Source: Candidatus Chloroploca asiatica (GTDB lineage: Bacteria; Chloroflexota; Chloroflexia; Chloroflexales; Chloroflexaceae). From it: DNA of 64,000 nucleotides. Positions 7,857-16,306 of this stretch are shown here, one piece after another. Position 1 is the stretch's first letter, and each line of letters begins with the position of its first letter. Location: contig NZ_LYXE01000188.1 in NCBI RefSeq assembly GCF_002532075.1, positions 1 to 64,000 on the forward strand, written 5' to 3'. Made by a program: the position numbers and the translations under genes. A model generated the notes under the pieces. The model saw nothing but the letters and a program-made list of their open reading frames with translations, was not told where the DNA came from and ran no database searches.

Positions 7857-8846
7857 TTAAGCCGCAATCAGTTGCCGTACATGCTCGTTTGGCCGCCCAT
7901 GGCTCACGATAGCAATCTCAAGCCCGTAGTCCTGATGGCGATGGAGCGTACGGGCGATGCTGGCGATGATCCACTTGATGTCGTTGCCAAAGACCCCCCC
8001 ACCAAGCAGGGTCAGGAAGATGCGCCGTGAGCCGTGCGTGGCGGCGTTGATGATGCCGGCGCAGATCGTTGCTTCGTAGGCCGCTTCGAGTACCAGGCGG
8101 GCGAAGGGCTCCCAGAGCTCGATGGGGTGATCCGCATAGGCGACCGGCAGGGCTGAACAGTAGGCCTGCGAGACGAGGTGTCCAGACGCCGCGATGGTTA
8201 CCTGGGTCTGCCATTGCATGCCGATGCGCAACAGGCTGCGCAGGTCGTCACGTTCGGCCTCGCTTGCGGCTTGCAGTCGCTCGGCGATCGCCGTGAGCCC
8301 GCTGCGCGAGGGGAGGGCATAGCCGTTTTGCATCTGCCAGAGTTCGCCCTTGGCGTTGCCCAGCGCGTGCCCGAGATCGGCCAGACAATCGATCTGGTTG
8401 CTGGCTGTTTGCCCGCTCGCACCGTTGATCGGCGCAAAATAGTTGCGATAGATTGTTCCCGCGCCGGCGGCAATGGCACACGCTGGCCCCTGGGTATGAT
8501 CATAGTCGTAGATGCCCACCCCTTGCTCGGGGGTGACGTTCGGCGAGGCCATTTCGAGCAGGTTGAACTGCGAGGCAACCTGAAAGAGCGCCGCTGTATT
8601 GTCCGGGTCAGCATGGAGTTGCTGCACATTCGCGACGACTTCGCGTACCGTCAAACGCCCGTACACCGACGTACACGCGGCAGCCTCGCGCCGCAATTCG
8701 CCGAGGGACGGGGTTGCCAATTGACCACAAACAAAGCTTGCCCCATTTGCCGTGGAATGAAGCTGCGTGCCCTCAACCCGCAGGTGGGTGCGCACCTCGT
8801 CAGGCGAGGTTTCACGCACCCCGGTAAGCGTTTCAAACCATGTCAT
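7857..8846 (-). CDS. Conserved protein of unknown function, macro-like C-terminus possible
   Basis: A 329-residue soluble protein that I cannot assign. The N-terminus reads MTWFETLTG and is followed by a beta-rich region, a motif GASFVCGQLATPSL, and YDYDHTQGPACAIAAGAGT (about residues 112-130). The C-terminal part has RIFLTLLGGGVFGNDIKWI (about 271-289), a glycine-rich turn between a hydrophobic strand and a helix that recalls phosphate loops of macro/PARG-type ADP-ribose-binding folds. That resemblance is tentative. The gene sits four bases downstream of holB with a strong GAGGAGG site, so the two are probably co-transcribed. Confidence 0.6.
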   Translation of the reverse strand: MTWFETLTGVRETSPDEVRTHLRVEGTQLHSTANGASFVCGQLATPSLGELRREAAACTSVYGRLTVREVVANVQQLHADPDNTAALFQVASQFNLLEMASPNVTPEQGVGIYDYDHTQGPACAIAAGAGTIYRNYFAPINGASGQTASNQIDCLADLGHALGNAKGELWQMQNGYALPSRSGLTAIAERLQAASEAERDDLRSLLRIGMQWQTQVTIAASGHLVSQAYCSALPVAYADHPIELWEPFARLVLEAAYEATICAGIINAATHGSRRIFLTLLGGGVFGNDIKWIIASIARTLHRHQDYGLEIAIVSHGRPNEHVRQLIAA

Positions 8847-8850
8847 CTGG

Positions 8851-9876
8851 TTAGCCTCCTCGTGGCAATTGCAAGACGATGCTTTCGAGCACTAGTTGCG
8901 GGTTGCCATTTTCACGGAGTTGTTGCACCGCCTGGTTGATCTTGGCAACCATCGTATAGGCCTGATGCGCATCATAGCGTCGTGCAGCCTGTGCGAGATG
9001 CTCTTGCCGATCAAGATTGATCACACTTTCGGGGCACCCAGCCGCGACCAGCAGCACATCGCGCCACCAACTCTGCCAGAGGTCAAGCCAGGCAAAGACG
9101 GTCGCCTGTTCGCCGCTACGATACTCTTTGGCGCGTTGTTCGGCCCAGCGCAGGCCAGCGCTCACGCCCTGTTGTGATAAGGCAAGCAAGCTTTCAAGTT
9201 GCTCATCGCGGTGGGCGATCGCCTCGGGTTGCTCGAGCATCTGGATCGCCCACCCGATCCGCCCCCCGCTCCAGGCGGCAAGCGTGGCCGCATCACTCGC
9301 GGCAATCCCGCGTGCCTCTAATGCCGCCGCCACCTCACGGCGTGGCAAAGGCCGCAGCCGCAAGACACGACAGCGCGAGACAATCGTCGGTAGTAAGTCA
9401 GTGCTATTGGCAACCAAAATCAGGGTTGCGTATGGGGGTGGTTCCTCAAGCGTTTTCAACATCGCATTCGACGCCTCTTCATTAAGGCGTTCAGCATCGT
9501 GCAGGATCAAGATCCGGCGTCGTGCCTCATAGGGGCGCAGGCTCAGATCATTTTGCCATGCACGGATCGTCGCAATCTTCAATTCCTTCTGGCGCGCCGC
9601 TTCGTCGGCTTTCAAGCCCGCGGCCTGGGTCGCCATGCTCGCAATGCGCACATCGGGATGATTGCCTCGCTCGATGCGGCGGCAGGTGCGACAGGTCAGA
9701 CATGGCTCGCCATGGCCCTCGTCACAGTTGAGGGCCTGGGCAAAACGCAAGGCGAGCAGCGCTTTGCCGATACCCGGCACGCCACTGATCAGGTAGGCGT
9801 GAGCATCAGTGCCCGCCTCAATGTTGTGCTTCAACTGGGCGATCGCCCAATCATGACCGAGGATCTGCCAGGGCAT
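8851..9876 (-). CDS. holB: DNA polymerase III subunit delta prime
   Basis: A 341-residue AAA+ clamp-loader subunit. Features in order: GHDWAIAQL start, Walker A GVPGIGKA (32-39), a four-cysteine zinc module (C51, C59, C62, C65), Walker B LILHDAERLN, and the SRC motif in TIVSRCRVLRL, where delta prime supplies the arginine finger. The length and the C-terminal helical collar fit HolB and are too short for DnaX. The Walker A is intact although many delta-prime proteins do not bind ATP. It heads a two-gene unit with the downstream unknown gene. Confidence 0.9.
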   Translation of the reverse strand: MPWQILGHDWAIAQLKHNIEAGTDAHAYLISGVPGIGKALLALRFAQALNCDEGHGEPCLTCRTCRRIERGNHPDVRIASMATQAAGLKADEAARQKELKIATIRAWQNDLSLRPYEARRRILILHDAERLNEEASNAMLKTLEEPPPYATLILVANSTDLLPTIVSRCRVLRLRPLPRREVAAALEARGIAASDAATLAAWSGGRIGWAIQMLEQPEAIAHRDEQLESLLALSQQGVSAGLRWAEQRAKEYRSGEQATVFAWLDLWQSWWRDVLLVAAGCPESVINLDRQEHLAQAARRYDAHQAYTMVAKINQAVQQLRENGNPQLVLESIVLQLPRGG

Positions 9877-9952
9877 AGCTCTCCTGCGAGGGTTGCGCGT
9901 GTCAGGCCCATTATAGCATCACTAGGGGTGAAGCCCCTGCGCTCTACACCTA

Positions 9953-10005
9953 CTTGCTGGTGCTAAAAAAAGCCAGCGTAGCTGGCTTTTTTTAGCACCA
10001 GCAAG
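9953..10005. repeat. Long perfect palindrome, GCCAGC-core family (meh terminator)
   Basis: Two perfect 25-base arms around loop GTA, core AGCCAGC-GTA-GCTGGCT. Seven A and seven T residues flank the core symmetrically. It begins four bases beyond the meh stop codon and would fold as a strong terminator on that strand. A mini-hairpin at 9924-9938 (AGGGGT-GAA-GCCCCT) precedes it. Confidence 0.85.
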
Positions 10006-10009
10006 ACTC

Positions 10010-10858
10010 CTACCCGAGTTCGGCAACTGCGCTCAGCGCAACCTTGCCGTCGGGCCCTTGGGCTTCAAGCATGACGCGCTCTGCTTCGGGCGTGGCGACG
10101 AGGCGAAATGGTGCGAGGTCAAAGAGCGGGGCCTGGCCGCGAAAGCTAAAGCCGGTGATGCGGCGGTTGGTCGTGTGGCGCACTAGTTCGAGTAGCAGCA
10201 CAGCCGTCAGGGGGCCATGCACCACCAGACCCGGATAGCCCTCCTCGTTGATCGCATAGGGCCGGTCGTAGTGAATCCGGTGCGCGTTGAAGGTCAGGGC
10301 CGAAAACCGAAAGAGCAATCGCGGATCGGGTGTGACTGTGCGCGTCCACGCTCCCTCGGGAACCGGGGGGAGTTCGGCGGGCACCGGCGCGGGCACTGGT
10401 GGCCCGGGCTCGCGGTAGACGATGTCTTGCTCTTCGTCAAGGCAGAGGATGCCTTGCTGGTAAAACTGGTAGCCTACGGTGACAAAGGCCAGGTTGCCGC
10501 TGCGCCCTGACTTTTGCACGATATTGCGGATTTCGCCCTTGCGCTGAGCTGGTCGCCCGAGGATCATGGCGTGGTGAAAGGTAAGGCGCGCACCAGCGAA
10601 CATCCGGCGTGGATACGGGATCGGCGGCAGAAACCCGCCGCGCTCGGGGTGCCCGTCACTACTCAGTTTTGACTGCGGGGCGCGTGGCAAAAAATAGAAC
10701 CAGTGCCACAATGGCGGTAGCGTCGCGTTGCCGTTGATCATGGTGGTTGCATCATCAAGTGTTGCCGCTGCCGCATGTGCCTGCGCGGGACTCAGATCGT
10801 CTTCGAGCAGTTCGGTGGTGCCGATCCAACTGCTGAACGCTGCCTCTGCGTCACTCAT
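10010..10858 (-). CDS. meh: Mesaconyl-C4-CoA hydratase (MaoC/hotdog family)
   Basis: A 282-residue protein with two tandem hotdog halves. The C-terminal half carries the MaoC active-site pattern FSALTFNAHRIHYDRPYA (Asn and His of the hydratase motif). The N-terminal half has the substrate-facing MFAGARLTFH. In Chloroflexus this enzyme hydrates mesaconyl-C4-CoA to (S)-citramalyl-CoA in the second loop of the 3HP bi-cycle. The assignment rests on family resemblance plus its position, divergent from smtA in a cluster holding the enzymes just before and after it in the pathway. It acts in the cytoplasm. GGAGG precedes the ATG. Confidence 0.88.
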   Translation of the reverse strand: MSDAEAAFSSWIGTTELLEDDLSPAQAHAAAATLDDATTMINGNATLPPLWHWFYFLPRAPQSKLSSDGHPERGGFLPPIPYPRRMFAGARLTFHHAMILGRPAQRKGEIRNIVQKSGRSGNLAFVTVGYQFYQQGILCLDEEQDIVYREPGPPVPAPVPAELPPVPEGAWTRTVTPDPRLLFRFSALTFNAHRIHYDRPYAINEEGYPGLVVHGPLTAVLLLELVRHTTNRRITGFSFRGQAPLFDLAPFRLVATPEAERVMLEAQGPDGKVALSAVAELG

Positions 10859-10913
10859 TATTTGCTTCCTCCCGGTGGGGTTCTGCCGTGAGCTATGCTC
10901 GCTATCCCCACTC

Positions 10914-10960
10914 CTTGTCTGGCAAAAATGCCAGCGTAGCTGGCATTTTTGCCAGACAAG
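10914..10960. repeat. Long perfect palindrome, GCCAGC-core family
   Basis: Perfect 22-base arms around loop GTA, core TGCCAGC-GTA-GCTGGCA. It lies in the divergent meh/smtA intergenic region, upstream of both genes, so it cannot be a terminator for either. Confidence 0.85.
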
Positions 10961-10972
10961 AAAACACGCTTA

Positions 10973-11005
10973 GGGCCGCAGGCCCCAATCCCTTAGCCGG
11001 AGGCT
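10973..11005. repeat. Mini-hairpin pair between two palindromes
   Basis: 10973-10985 folds as GGGCC-GCA-GGCCC and 10995-11005 as AGCC-GGA-GGCT, separated by CAATCCCTT. The layout (long palindrome, mini-hairpin, mini-hairpin) repeats that at 1-90. Confidence 0.6.
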
Positions 11006-11010
11006 CTATC

Positions 11011-11053
11011 GTGCGCTTACACCGACCAGCATCGCTGGTTGGTGTAAGCGCAC
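11011..11053. repeat. Long palindrome, ACCAGC variant of the core family
   Basis: Arms of 20 bases with one G-T mismatch around loop ATC, core GACCAGC-ATC-GCTGGTT. It ends 11 bases before the -35 box of the smtA promoter, so it could also act as a boundary or binding site. Confidence 0.8.
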
Positions 11054-11063
11054 CGCTCTAACT

Positions 11064-11092
11064 TTGCATCTGATGATATTCTGACATATAAT
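11064..11092 (+). promoter_or_regulatory. Promoter of the smtAB-mct-mcl-mch operon
   Basis: -35 box TTGCAT (11064-11069), spacer of 17 bases, perfect -10 box TATAAT (11087-11092). The expected start of transcription is near 11100, giving a leader of about 105 bases before smtA. Confidence 0.7.
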
Positions 11093-11159
11093 TCGACATT
11101 ATAACATTGCTACCCCAAAAAAGTGACTCCCTGAACTTCCTTGCGTGACGTGTCCTGAC

Positions 11160-11179
11160 GCATATCGAGGACGATATGC
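11160..11179. promoter_or_regulatory. Inverted repeat in the smtA leader
   Basis: GCATATCG-AGGA-CGATATGC: two perfect 8-base arms around a 4-base loop, about 60 bases downstream of the predicted transcription start and 27 bases before the smtA start codon. It could be a regulator binding site or an RNA hairpin; nothing in the window tells which. Confidence 0.4.
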
Positions 11180-11205
11180 ATATATATTGAAGCGGAGGCA
11201 AATCG

Positions 11206-12606
11206 TTGAGCAAGCGCGAGCGTATTGCTACGGATCAGGCGGATGCGACTGATGTTGCTAAGACAGCAACGGGGGGGCCTGAGGGCGAAGGCGCAGCACA
11301 GGTTTCCCCTGAGGCTGAACCAGCGCAACCACCACCTTCAACGACGGAGAACCAGGAGACCCCGCGGGTGAAACCGCTCCCACCTTCCGATCGTCCTTCG
11401 GATCACGAGCAGTTGCCTCTGAGTGGGATTCGGGTCGTGGATGTCGGTAACTTCCTGGCTGGCCCGTATGCGGCTTCGATTATGGGTGAGTTTGGAGCCG
11501 AGGTGCTGAAGGTTGAACACCCGATTGCCGGCGATCCCATGCGTCGTTTTGGGACGCCAACCAAACGCCACGATGCCACCCTGGCCTGGCTCAGTGAGGG
11601 GCGCAATAAGAAGTCCGTGACCATCGATCTTCGCCAGAAAGAGGGGGTGCAGATCTTTCTCAAGCTCATTGCCAAATCCGATGTGCTGATCGAGAATTTT
11701 CGCCCCGGTACGATGGAAGAGTGGGGCCTTGGCTGGGAGCAGTTGCGTGAGGCGAATCCCCGCCTGGTGGTGCTGCGTGTTTCTGGGTATGGTCAGACTG
11801 GCCCGTATCGCCGGCGCTCTGGTTTTGCCCATATTGCCCACGCCTTTGGCGGTCTCTCGTACCTCGCTGGCTTCCCCGGTGAGACGCCGGTGTTGCCCGG
11901 CACCGTGCCCCTCGGCGATTATATGTCGAGCCTCTATGGTGTCATCGGGGTGCTGGTGGCGCTGCGTCATCAGGAGGAGACCGGGCGCGGTCAGGTGATT
12001 GATGTCGGCATCTATGAGGCGGTCTTTCGTCAACTCGACGAGATTGCGGCAGCCTATGGCCTTTTTGGCAAGGTGCGCGAACGTGAAGGCTCGGGCAGCT
12101 TTGTCGCGGTGCCCCACGGTCACTTTCGCACCAAAGATGACAAGTGGATCGCGATTGCCTGTACGACCGACAAGATGTTCGAGCGCCTCGCGGAAGCGAT
12201 GGAACAGTCTGAACTCGCGACGACCGGGCTCTACGGCGATCAGCGCAAGCGCCTCGCCGCCCGCGATCAGGTCAATCAGATTGTGATCGAGTGGGTTGGT
12301 TCGCTCACCCGCGACGAGGTACTCGAACGGTGCCTCGATAAAGAGGTGCCCGTCGGCAAGGTCAATAGCATTGCCGATATCTTTGAAGATGAGCACTTTC
12401 AGGCCCGGGGCAATCTCGCCCGGTTTGAGGAAGAGGGCCTTGGTGAGGTGGTTGTACCCGCAGTGGTGCCGACGCTCTCGGCAACCCCCGGGCGCATTAC
12501 CAACCTGGGGCCGCCCCTCGGCGATGCGACCTATGAAGTGATGCGCGAACTGCTCGATATTACGGCGGACGAGATTCGACGGCTGCGGCAGCACAAGATT
12601 ATTTGA
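11206..12606 (+). CDS. smtA: Succinyl-CoA:(S)-malate CoA-transferase, subunit A
   Basis: A 466-residue family III (CaiB/BaiF) CoA-transferase. The catalytic aspartate is D238 in LGDYM, and the fold motifs [21 protein letters not shown] and GYGQTGPY are intact. With SmtB it forms (S)-malyl-CoA from malate and succinyl-CoA, the step before glyoxylate release in the 3HP bi-cycle. Compared with SmtB it has an extra N-terminal segment of about 61 residues, rich in Pro, Glu, Ala and Thr and probably disordered. The TTG start at 11206 is supported by GGAGG seven bases upstream. The stop is followed 14 bases later by smtB. Confidence 0.93.
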   Translation: MSKRERIATDQADATDVAKTATGGPEGEGAAQVSPEAEPAQPPPSTTENQETPRVKPLPPSDRPSDHEQLPLSGIRVVDVGNFLAGPYAASIMGEFGAEVLKVEHPIAGDPMRRFGTPTKRHDATLAWLSEGRNKKSVTIDLRQKEGVQIFLKLIAKSDVLIENFRPGTMEEWGLGWEQLREANPRLVVLRVSGYGQTGPYRRRSGFAHIAHAFGGLSYLAGFPGETPVLPGTVPLGDYMSSLYGVIGVLVALRHQEETGRGQVIDVGIYEAVFRQLDEIAAAYGLFGKVREREGSGSFVAVPHGHFRTKDDKWIAIACTTDKMFERLAEAMEQSELATTGLYGDQRKRLAARDQVNQIVIEWVGSLTRDEVLERCLDKEVPVGKVNSIADIFEDEHFQARGNLARFEEEGLGEVVVPAVVPTLSATPGRITNLGPPLGDATYEVMRELLDITADEIRRLRQHKII

Positions 12607-12620
12607 GAAGGATATTACCC

Positions 12621-13841
12621 ATGACCGCAGAGTCTGCACCTGCGTTGCCCCTGGCGGGCATTCGTGTCATTGATGTGGCAACGGTGATTGCCGCCCCCTA
12701 CTGCGCGACGCTGCTCGGTGAGTTTGGCGCTGATGTGTTGAAGGTTGAGCATCCGGTTGGCGGTGATGCCTTGCGCCGCTTTGGGACGCCGAGCCAGCGT
12801 GGTGATACGCTGACCTGGCTCAGCGAGGCGCGCAATAAGCGCTCGGTGACGATTGACCTCCATCGTCCCGAAGGCGTGGCCGTGTTCAAGCAACTGATCG
12901 CCCAGAGCGATGTGCTCTGTGAGAATTTTCGCCCCGGGACCCTCGAAAAATGGGGCCTCGGCTGGGAAGTGCTGCACGAGATCAATCCTGGTCTGATTAT
13001 GCTCCGGGTCACGGGCTATGGTCAAACCGGCCCCTACAAGGATCGCCCCGGGTTTGCCCGCGTTGCCCATGCCGTCGGTGGCATTGCCTATCTCGCCGGG
13101 ATGCCCAGGGGTACCCCGGTGACGCCTGGCTCAACGACGCTTGGTGATTACATGACGGGTTTGTACGGCTGCCTCGGTGTGTTGCTGGCGCTGCGCCATC
13201 GTGAACGTACTGGTCAAGGCCAGTATGTTGATGCCGCGCTCTACGAGTCGGTCTTTCGTTGTACTGATGAACTCGCCCCCGCCTATGGCATGTACGGCAT
13301 CGTTCGTGAACGGCACGGCCCATCACATAACGATTTCGCCTGCCCGCACGGCCACTTCCCAACCAAAGATGGCAAGTGGGTCGCGATCTCCTGTGCCACC
13401 GACAAGCTCTTTGCGCGCCTCGCTGCAGCGATGGGCAGGACCGAGCTCGCCTCGTCGAGTACCTATGGCGAACAGAAGACACGCCTCGAGCATCGCCACG
13501 ATGTCAATGAGATTGTCCGCGACTGGTGTGGTTCACTCTCCCGCGATGAGGTGCTTGACCGCTGTTACGAGACCGGGACGCCCGCTGGGCCGCTCAACAA
13601 TATTGCTGATATCTTTGGCGACCGCCAGTTCCATGCCCGTCGCAACCTGATGGCGGTTGATGTCCCTGATACCGGCGAAACCGTCATTGTCCCCTCAACA
13701 ATTCCCAAGCTCTCGGAAACCCCCGGCAGTCTGCGCAGTCTTGGCCCGAAACTTGGCGAACACACGGTTGAAGTCTTGAGCGAACTGCTGGGCATGGACG
13801 AGCAACAGATCGCTGAACTCCGCCAGAAACGGGTTATTTAA
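12621..13841 (+). CDS. smtB: Succinyl-CoA:(S)-malate CoA-transferase, subunit B
   Basis: A 406-residue family III CoA-transferase, closely similar to SmtA over its whole length but without the N-terminal extension. The catalytic aspartate is D176 in [26 protein letters not shown] is conserved. Start 12621 (ATG) is chosen because AAGGA lies eight bases upstream; a TTG at 12603 would overlap the smtA stop and has no site. The two genes clearly come from a duplication. A hairpin (13856-13888) separates smtB from mct, so message levels may change at this point. Confidence 0.93.
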   Translation: MTAESAPALPLAGIRVIDVATVIAAPYCATLLGEFGADVLKVEHPVGGDALRRFGTPSQRGDTLTWLSEARNKRSVTIDLHRPEGVAVFKQLIAQSDVLCENFRPGTLEKWGLGWEVLHEINPGLIMLRVTGYGQTGPYKDRPGFARVAHAVGGIAYLAGMPRGTPVTPGSTTLGDYMTGLYGCLGVLLALRHRERTGQGQYVDAALYESVFRCTDELAPAYGMYGIVRERHGPSHNDFACPHGHFPTKDGKWVAISCATDKLFARLAAAMGRTELASSSTYGEQKTRLEHRHDVNEIVRDWCGSLSRDEVLDRCYETGTPAGPLNNIADIFGDRQFHARRNLMAVDVPDTGETVIVPSTIPKLSETPGSLRSLGPKLGEHTVEVLSELLGMDEQQIAELRQKRVI

Positions 13842-13855
13842 CGCTGGCATGCGTC

Positions 13856-13888
13856 AGACCGCACCGGTCTCCAAGACCGGTGCGGTCT
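13856..13888. repeat. Hairpin between smtB and mct
   Basis: Perfect 14-base arms (AGACCGCACCGGTC and its complement) around a 5-base loop, without a T-tract. Because the operon continues, it is more likely an mRNA processing or stabilising structure, or a partial attenuator, than a full terminator. Its core differs from the GCCAGC family. Confidence 0.7.
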
Positions 13889-13901
13889 CTCAGGAGCAAT
13901 T

Positions 13902-15119
13902 ATGCAAGGCATTCTCAAGGGTCTGCGGGTGATCGAGGGCTCGGCCTTCGTCGCTGCCCCGCTCGGCGGGATGACCCTGGCTCAGCTTGGTGCCGATGTG
14001 ATCCGTTTCGATCCGATCGGCGGCGGCCTTGATTATCAGCGCTGGCCCGTCACTGAAACCGGCCAGAGTCTCTTCTGGGCTGGCCTTAACAAGGGTAAAC
14101 GTTCGATCGCCGTTGATCTGCGCCATCCCCGTGGGCAAGAGTTGCTTACGCAGTTGATCGCCCTCCCCGGTGACGCGGGTGGCATCTTCAGTACCAATTT
14201 TCCGGCACGGGGTTGGCTCAGCTATGAGGCCCTGCAACAGCATCGCGCCGATCTCGTGATGGTCAATCTGCTCGGTCGCCGCGATGGTGGCTCGGACGTT
14301 GACTATACGATCAATCCGCAACTTGGCTTTCCGTTTATGACCGGGCCAACCAGTACGCCCGAGCCGGTCAATCATGTCTTGCCAGCCTGGGATTTCATTG
14401 CTGGGCAGATGATCGCCGTGGCGATCCTCGCCGCCGAGCGCCATCGCCGCTTGACTGGCGAGGGGCAACTGGTCAAACTCGCCCTCAAGGATATTGGTCT
14501 GGCGATGCTTGGGCATCTTGGCATGATCGCCGAGGTGATGGTCAACAATACCGACCGCCCTCGTCAGGGCAACTATCTCTATGGGGCCTTTGGACGCGAT
14601 TTTGAGACGCTTGATGGCAAGCATGTCATGGTCGTTGGCTTGACCAGTTTGCAGTGGAGTTGTCTTACGAAGGCGACGGGCATGGCCGAGCAGTTTGCGG
14701 CCCTGGGCCAGCGCCTTGGGCTTGACCTCGCTCAAGAGGGCAATCGTTTCCGCGCTCGTCACGCCCTCGCTGATCTGCTTGATCCCTGGTTTCGCGCCCG
14801 GACGCTCGCCGAGATCAGTCAGATCTTCGAGGCTCACCGGGTCACATGGGCACCCTATCGCAGTGTCCGCGAGGCGATCGCCGAAGATCCTGACTGCTCA
14901 ACCGATAACCCGATGTTCGCGCTGCTTGAACAGCCTGAGATTGGTACCTATCTCGCCGCTGGCTCGCCCCTCGCTTTTAGCCAGGTTCCGCGCCTCCCCG
15001 TGGTGCCTGCGCCGCGCCTCGGCGAACATACCGACGAAATCCTGCTCGACATGCTTGGCCTCACCGAGGCCGAAGTCGGCAAACTGCACGATGATGGCAT
15101 CGTTGCAGGGCCTGCCTGA
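13902..15119 (+). CDS. mct: Mesaconyl-C1-CoA - C4-CoA CoA-transferase
   Basis: A 405-residue CaiB/BaiF-family protein. It moves CoA within one molecule, from the C1 to the C4 carboxyl of mesaconate, linking mch and meh in the 3HP bi-cycle. The catalytic aspartate is D164 in PAWDFIAGQM. The sequence departs from SmtA/B in the CoA-binding loops, as expected for an intramolecular enzyme. AGGAG lies five bases before the ATG. mcl follows 15 bases after the stop. Confidence 0.9.
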   Translation: MQGILKGLRVIEGSAFVAAPLGGMTLAQLGADVIRFDPIGGGLDYQRWPVTETGQSLFWAGLNKGKRSIAVDLRHPRGQELLTQLIALPGDAGGIFSTNFPARGWLSYEALQQHRADLVMVNLLGRRDGGSDVDYTINPQLGFPFMTGPTSTPEPVNHVLPAWDFIAGQMIAVAILAAERHRRLTGEGQLVKLALKDIGLAMLGHLGMIAEVMVNNTDRPRQGNYLYGAFGRDFETLDGKHVMVVGLTSLQWSCLTKATGMAEQFAALGQRLGLDLAQEGNRFRARHALADLLDPWFRARTLAEISQIFEAHRVTWAPYRSVREAIAEDPDCSTDNPMFALLEQPEIGTYLAAGSPLAFSQVPRLPVVPAPRLGEHTDEILLDMLGLTEAEVGKLHDDGIVAGPA

Positions 15120-15134
15120 TCAAAGGAGACCAGA

Positions 15135-16178
15135 ATGAAGTTACCGGTGAATTTCTACAAGCCGTTGGCGACCGGCGCACCGCAGCCGCTGCGTGAATTG
15201 CCTATTCGCCCCGAGCGGATGATTCACTTTTTTCCACCCCATATCGAGAAGATCCGCGCCCGTCTGCCCGAAACCGCCCGCCAGGTTGATGTGCTCTGCG
15301 GCAATCTCGAAGATGCGATCCCGCTTGATGCGAAAGAAGCCGCCCGCGCTGGCTTTATCGAGGCCATCGCGACCCTCGATGCCCCCGAGACCGCCATCTG
15401 GGTGCGCGTCAATGCCCTCAATAGCCCGTGGATCCTCGATGATATGGACCAGATTGTCAAAGCCGTGGGCAATCGCCTCGATGTGATCATGTTGCCCAAG
15501 GTCGAGGGCCCCTGGGATATTCATTTTGCCGACCAGTATCTTGCGCTGCTCGAAGCACGGTATGGCGTGCAGAAGCCGATCCTGTTGCATGCCCTGCTCG
15601 AAACTGCCGAAGGCGTCAAGAATGTTGAGCAGATTGCGGGAGCAAGCCCCCGGATGCACGGGTTGAGCCTTGGCCCAGCCGATCTCGCGGCGTCACGCGG
15701 GATGAAGACTACCCGCGTCGGCGGCGGCCATCCCTTCTATGGCGTGCTCACCGATCCCGTCGAAGGCCAGATCGAGCGCGCCTTCTATCAGCAGGATCTC
15801 TGGCACTATACCGTTGCCCGTATGGTCGATGCGTGTGTTGCGCATGGCATCCGGGCCTTCTACGGGCCATTTGGCGACCTCAAAGATGAAGCAGCCTGCG
15901 AGTCGCAGTTCCGCAATGCCTTTCTCATGGGTTGCACCGGGGCCTGGTCACTTGCTCCGAATCAGATCCCGATTGCCCGCCGCGTCTTTAGCCCCGATGT
16001 CAAAGAAGTTCTCTTTGCCAAACGCATCCTCGAAGCGATGCCCGACGGGGCCGGCGTTGCGATGATTGATGGCAAAATGCAAGATGACGCCACCTGGAAA
16101 CAGGCGAAGGTCATTGTTGACCTCGCCCGCCTCGTCGCCAAAAAAGATCCCGAACTGGCCGAAGCCTACGGGCTCTAG
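15135..16178 (+). CDS. mcl: (S)-malyl-CoA / beta-methylmalyl-CoA / (S)-citramalyl-CoA lyase
   Basis: A 347-residue HpcH/HpaI-type TIM-barrel lyase of the CitE family. Visible motifs: [28 protein letters not shown] (metal-binding glutamate region) and [14 protein letters not shown]. In the 3HP bi-cycle it cleaves malyl-CoA to acetyl-CoA and glyoxylate, condenses glyoxylate with propionyl-CoA, and cleaves citramalyl-CoA to pyruvate and acetyl-CoA. It uses Mg2+ or Mn2+. AAGGAG lies six bases before the ATG. The gap to mch (128 bases) holds a repeat pair, so mch may be less tightly coupled. Confidence 0.93.
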   Translation: MKLPVNFYKPLATGAPQPLRELPIRPERMIHFFPPHIEKIRARLPETARQVDVLCGNLEDAIPLDAKEAARAGFIEAIATLDAPETAIWVRVNALNSPWILDDMDQIVKAVGNRLDVIMLPKVEGPWDIHFADQYLALLEARYGVQKPILLHALLETAEGVKNVEQIAGASPRMHGLSLGPADLAASRGMKTTRVGGGHPFYGVLTDPVEGQIERAFYQQDLWHYTVARMVDACVAHGIRAFYGPFGDLKDEAACESQFRNAFLMGCTGAWSLAPNQIPIARRVFSPDVKEVLFAKRILEAMPDGAGVAMIDGKMQDDATWKQAKVIVDLARLVAKKDPELAEAYGL

Positions 16179-16207
16179 GGGCAATCTCATGCAACAAAGG
16201 TGGTTGT

Positions 16208-16277
16208 TTTGACGCAAAGGCGCGAAGGCGCAAAGGTTTTCGTGTAGGTGAGTTGACCGTTTGCGCCTTTGTGTCAA
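16208..16277. repeat. Inverted pair of GACGCAAAGGCGC repeats inside the operon
   Basis: A forward copy at 16208-16235 and an inverted copy at 16260-16277 can fold on each other with one mismatch, around a 24-base spacer containing TTTTCGTGTAGGTGAG. The same spacer sequence flanks the copy at 18386. It separates mcl from mch. Confidence 0.7.
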
Positions 16278-16306
16278 CCTCAACCCCATTGCTTCAAGGA
16301 GCAGCG

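Noticed and set aside
11338-12639. 433-codon frame antisense to smtA, with similar ones against smtB, mct and mcl
   Set aside because: Shadows of GC-rich, codon-biased genes; no ribosome sites and no recognisable protein.
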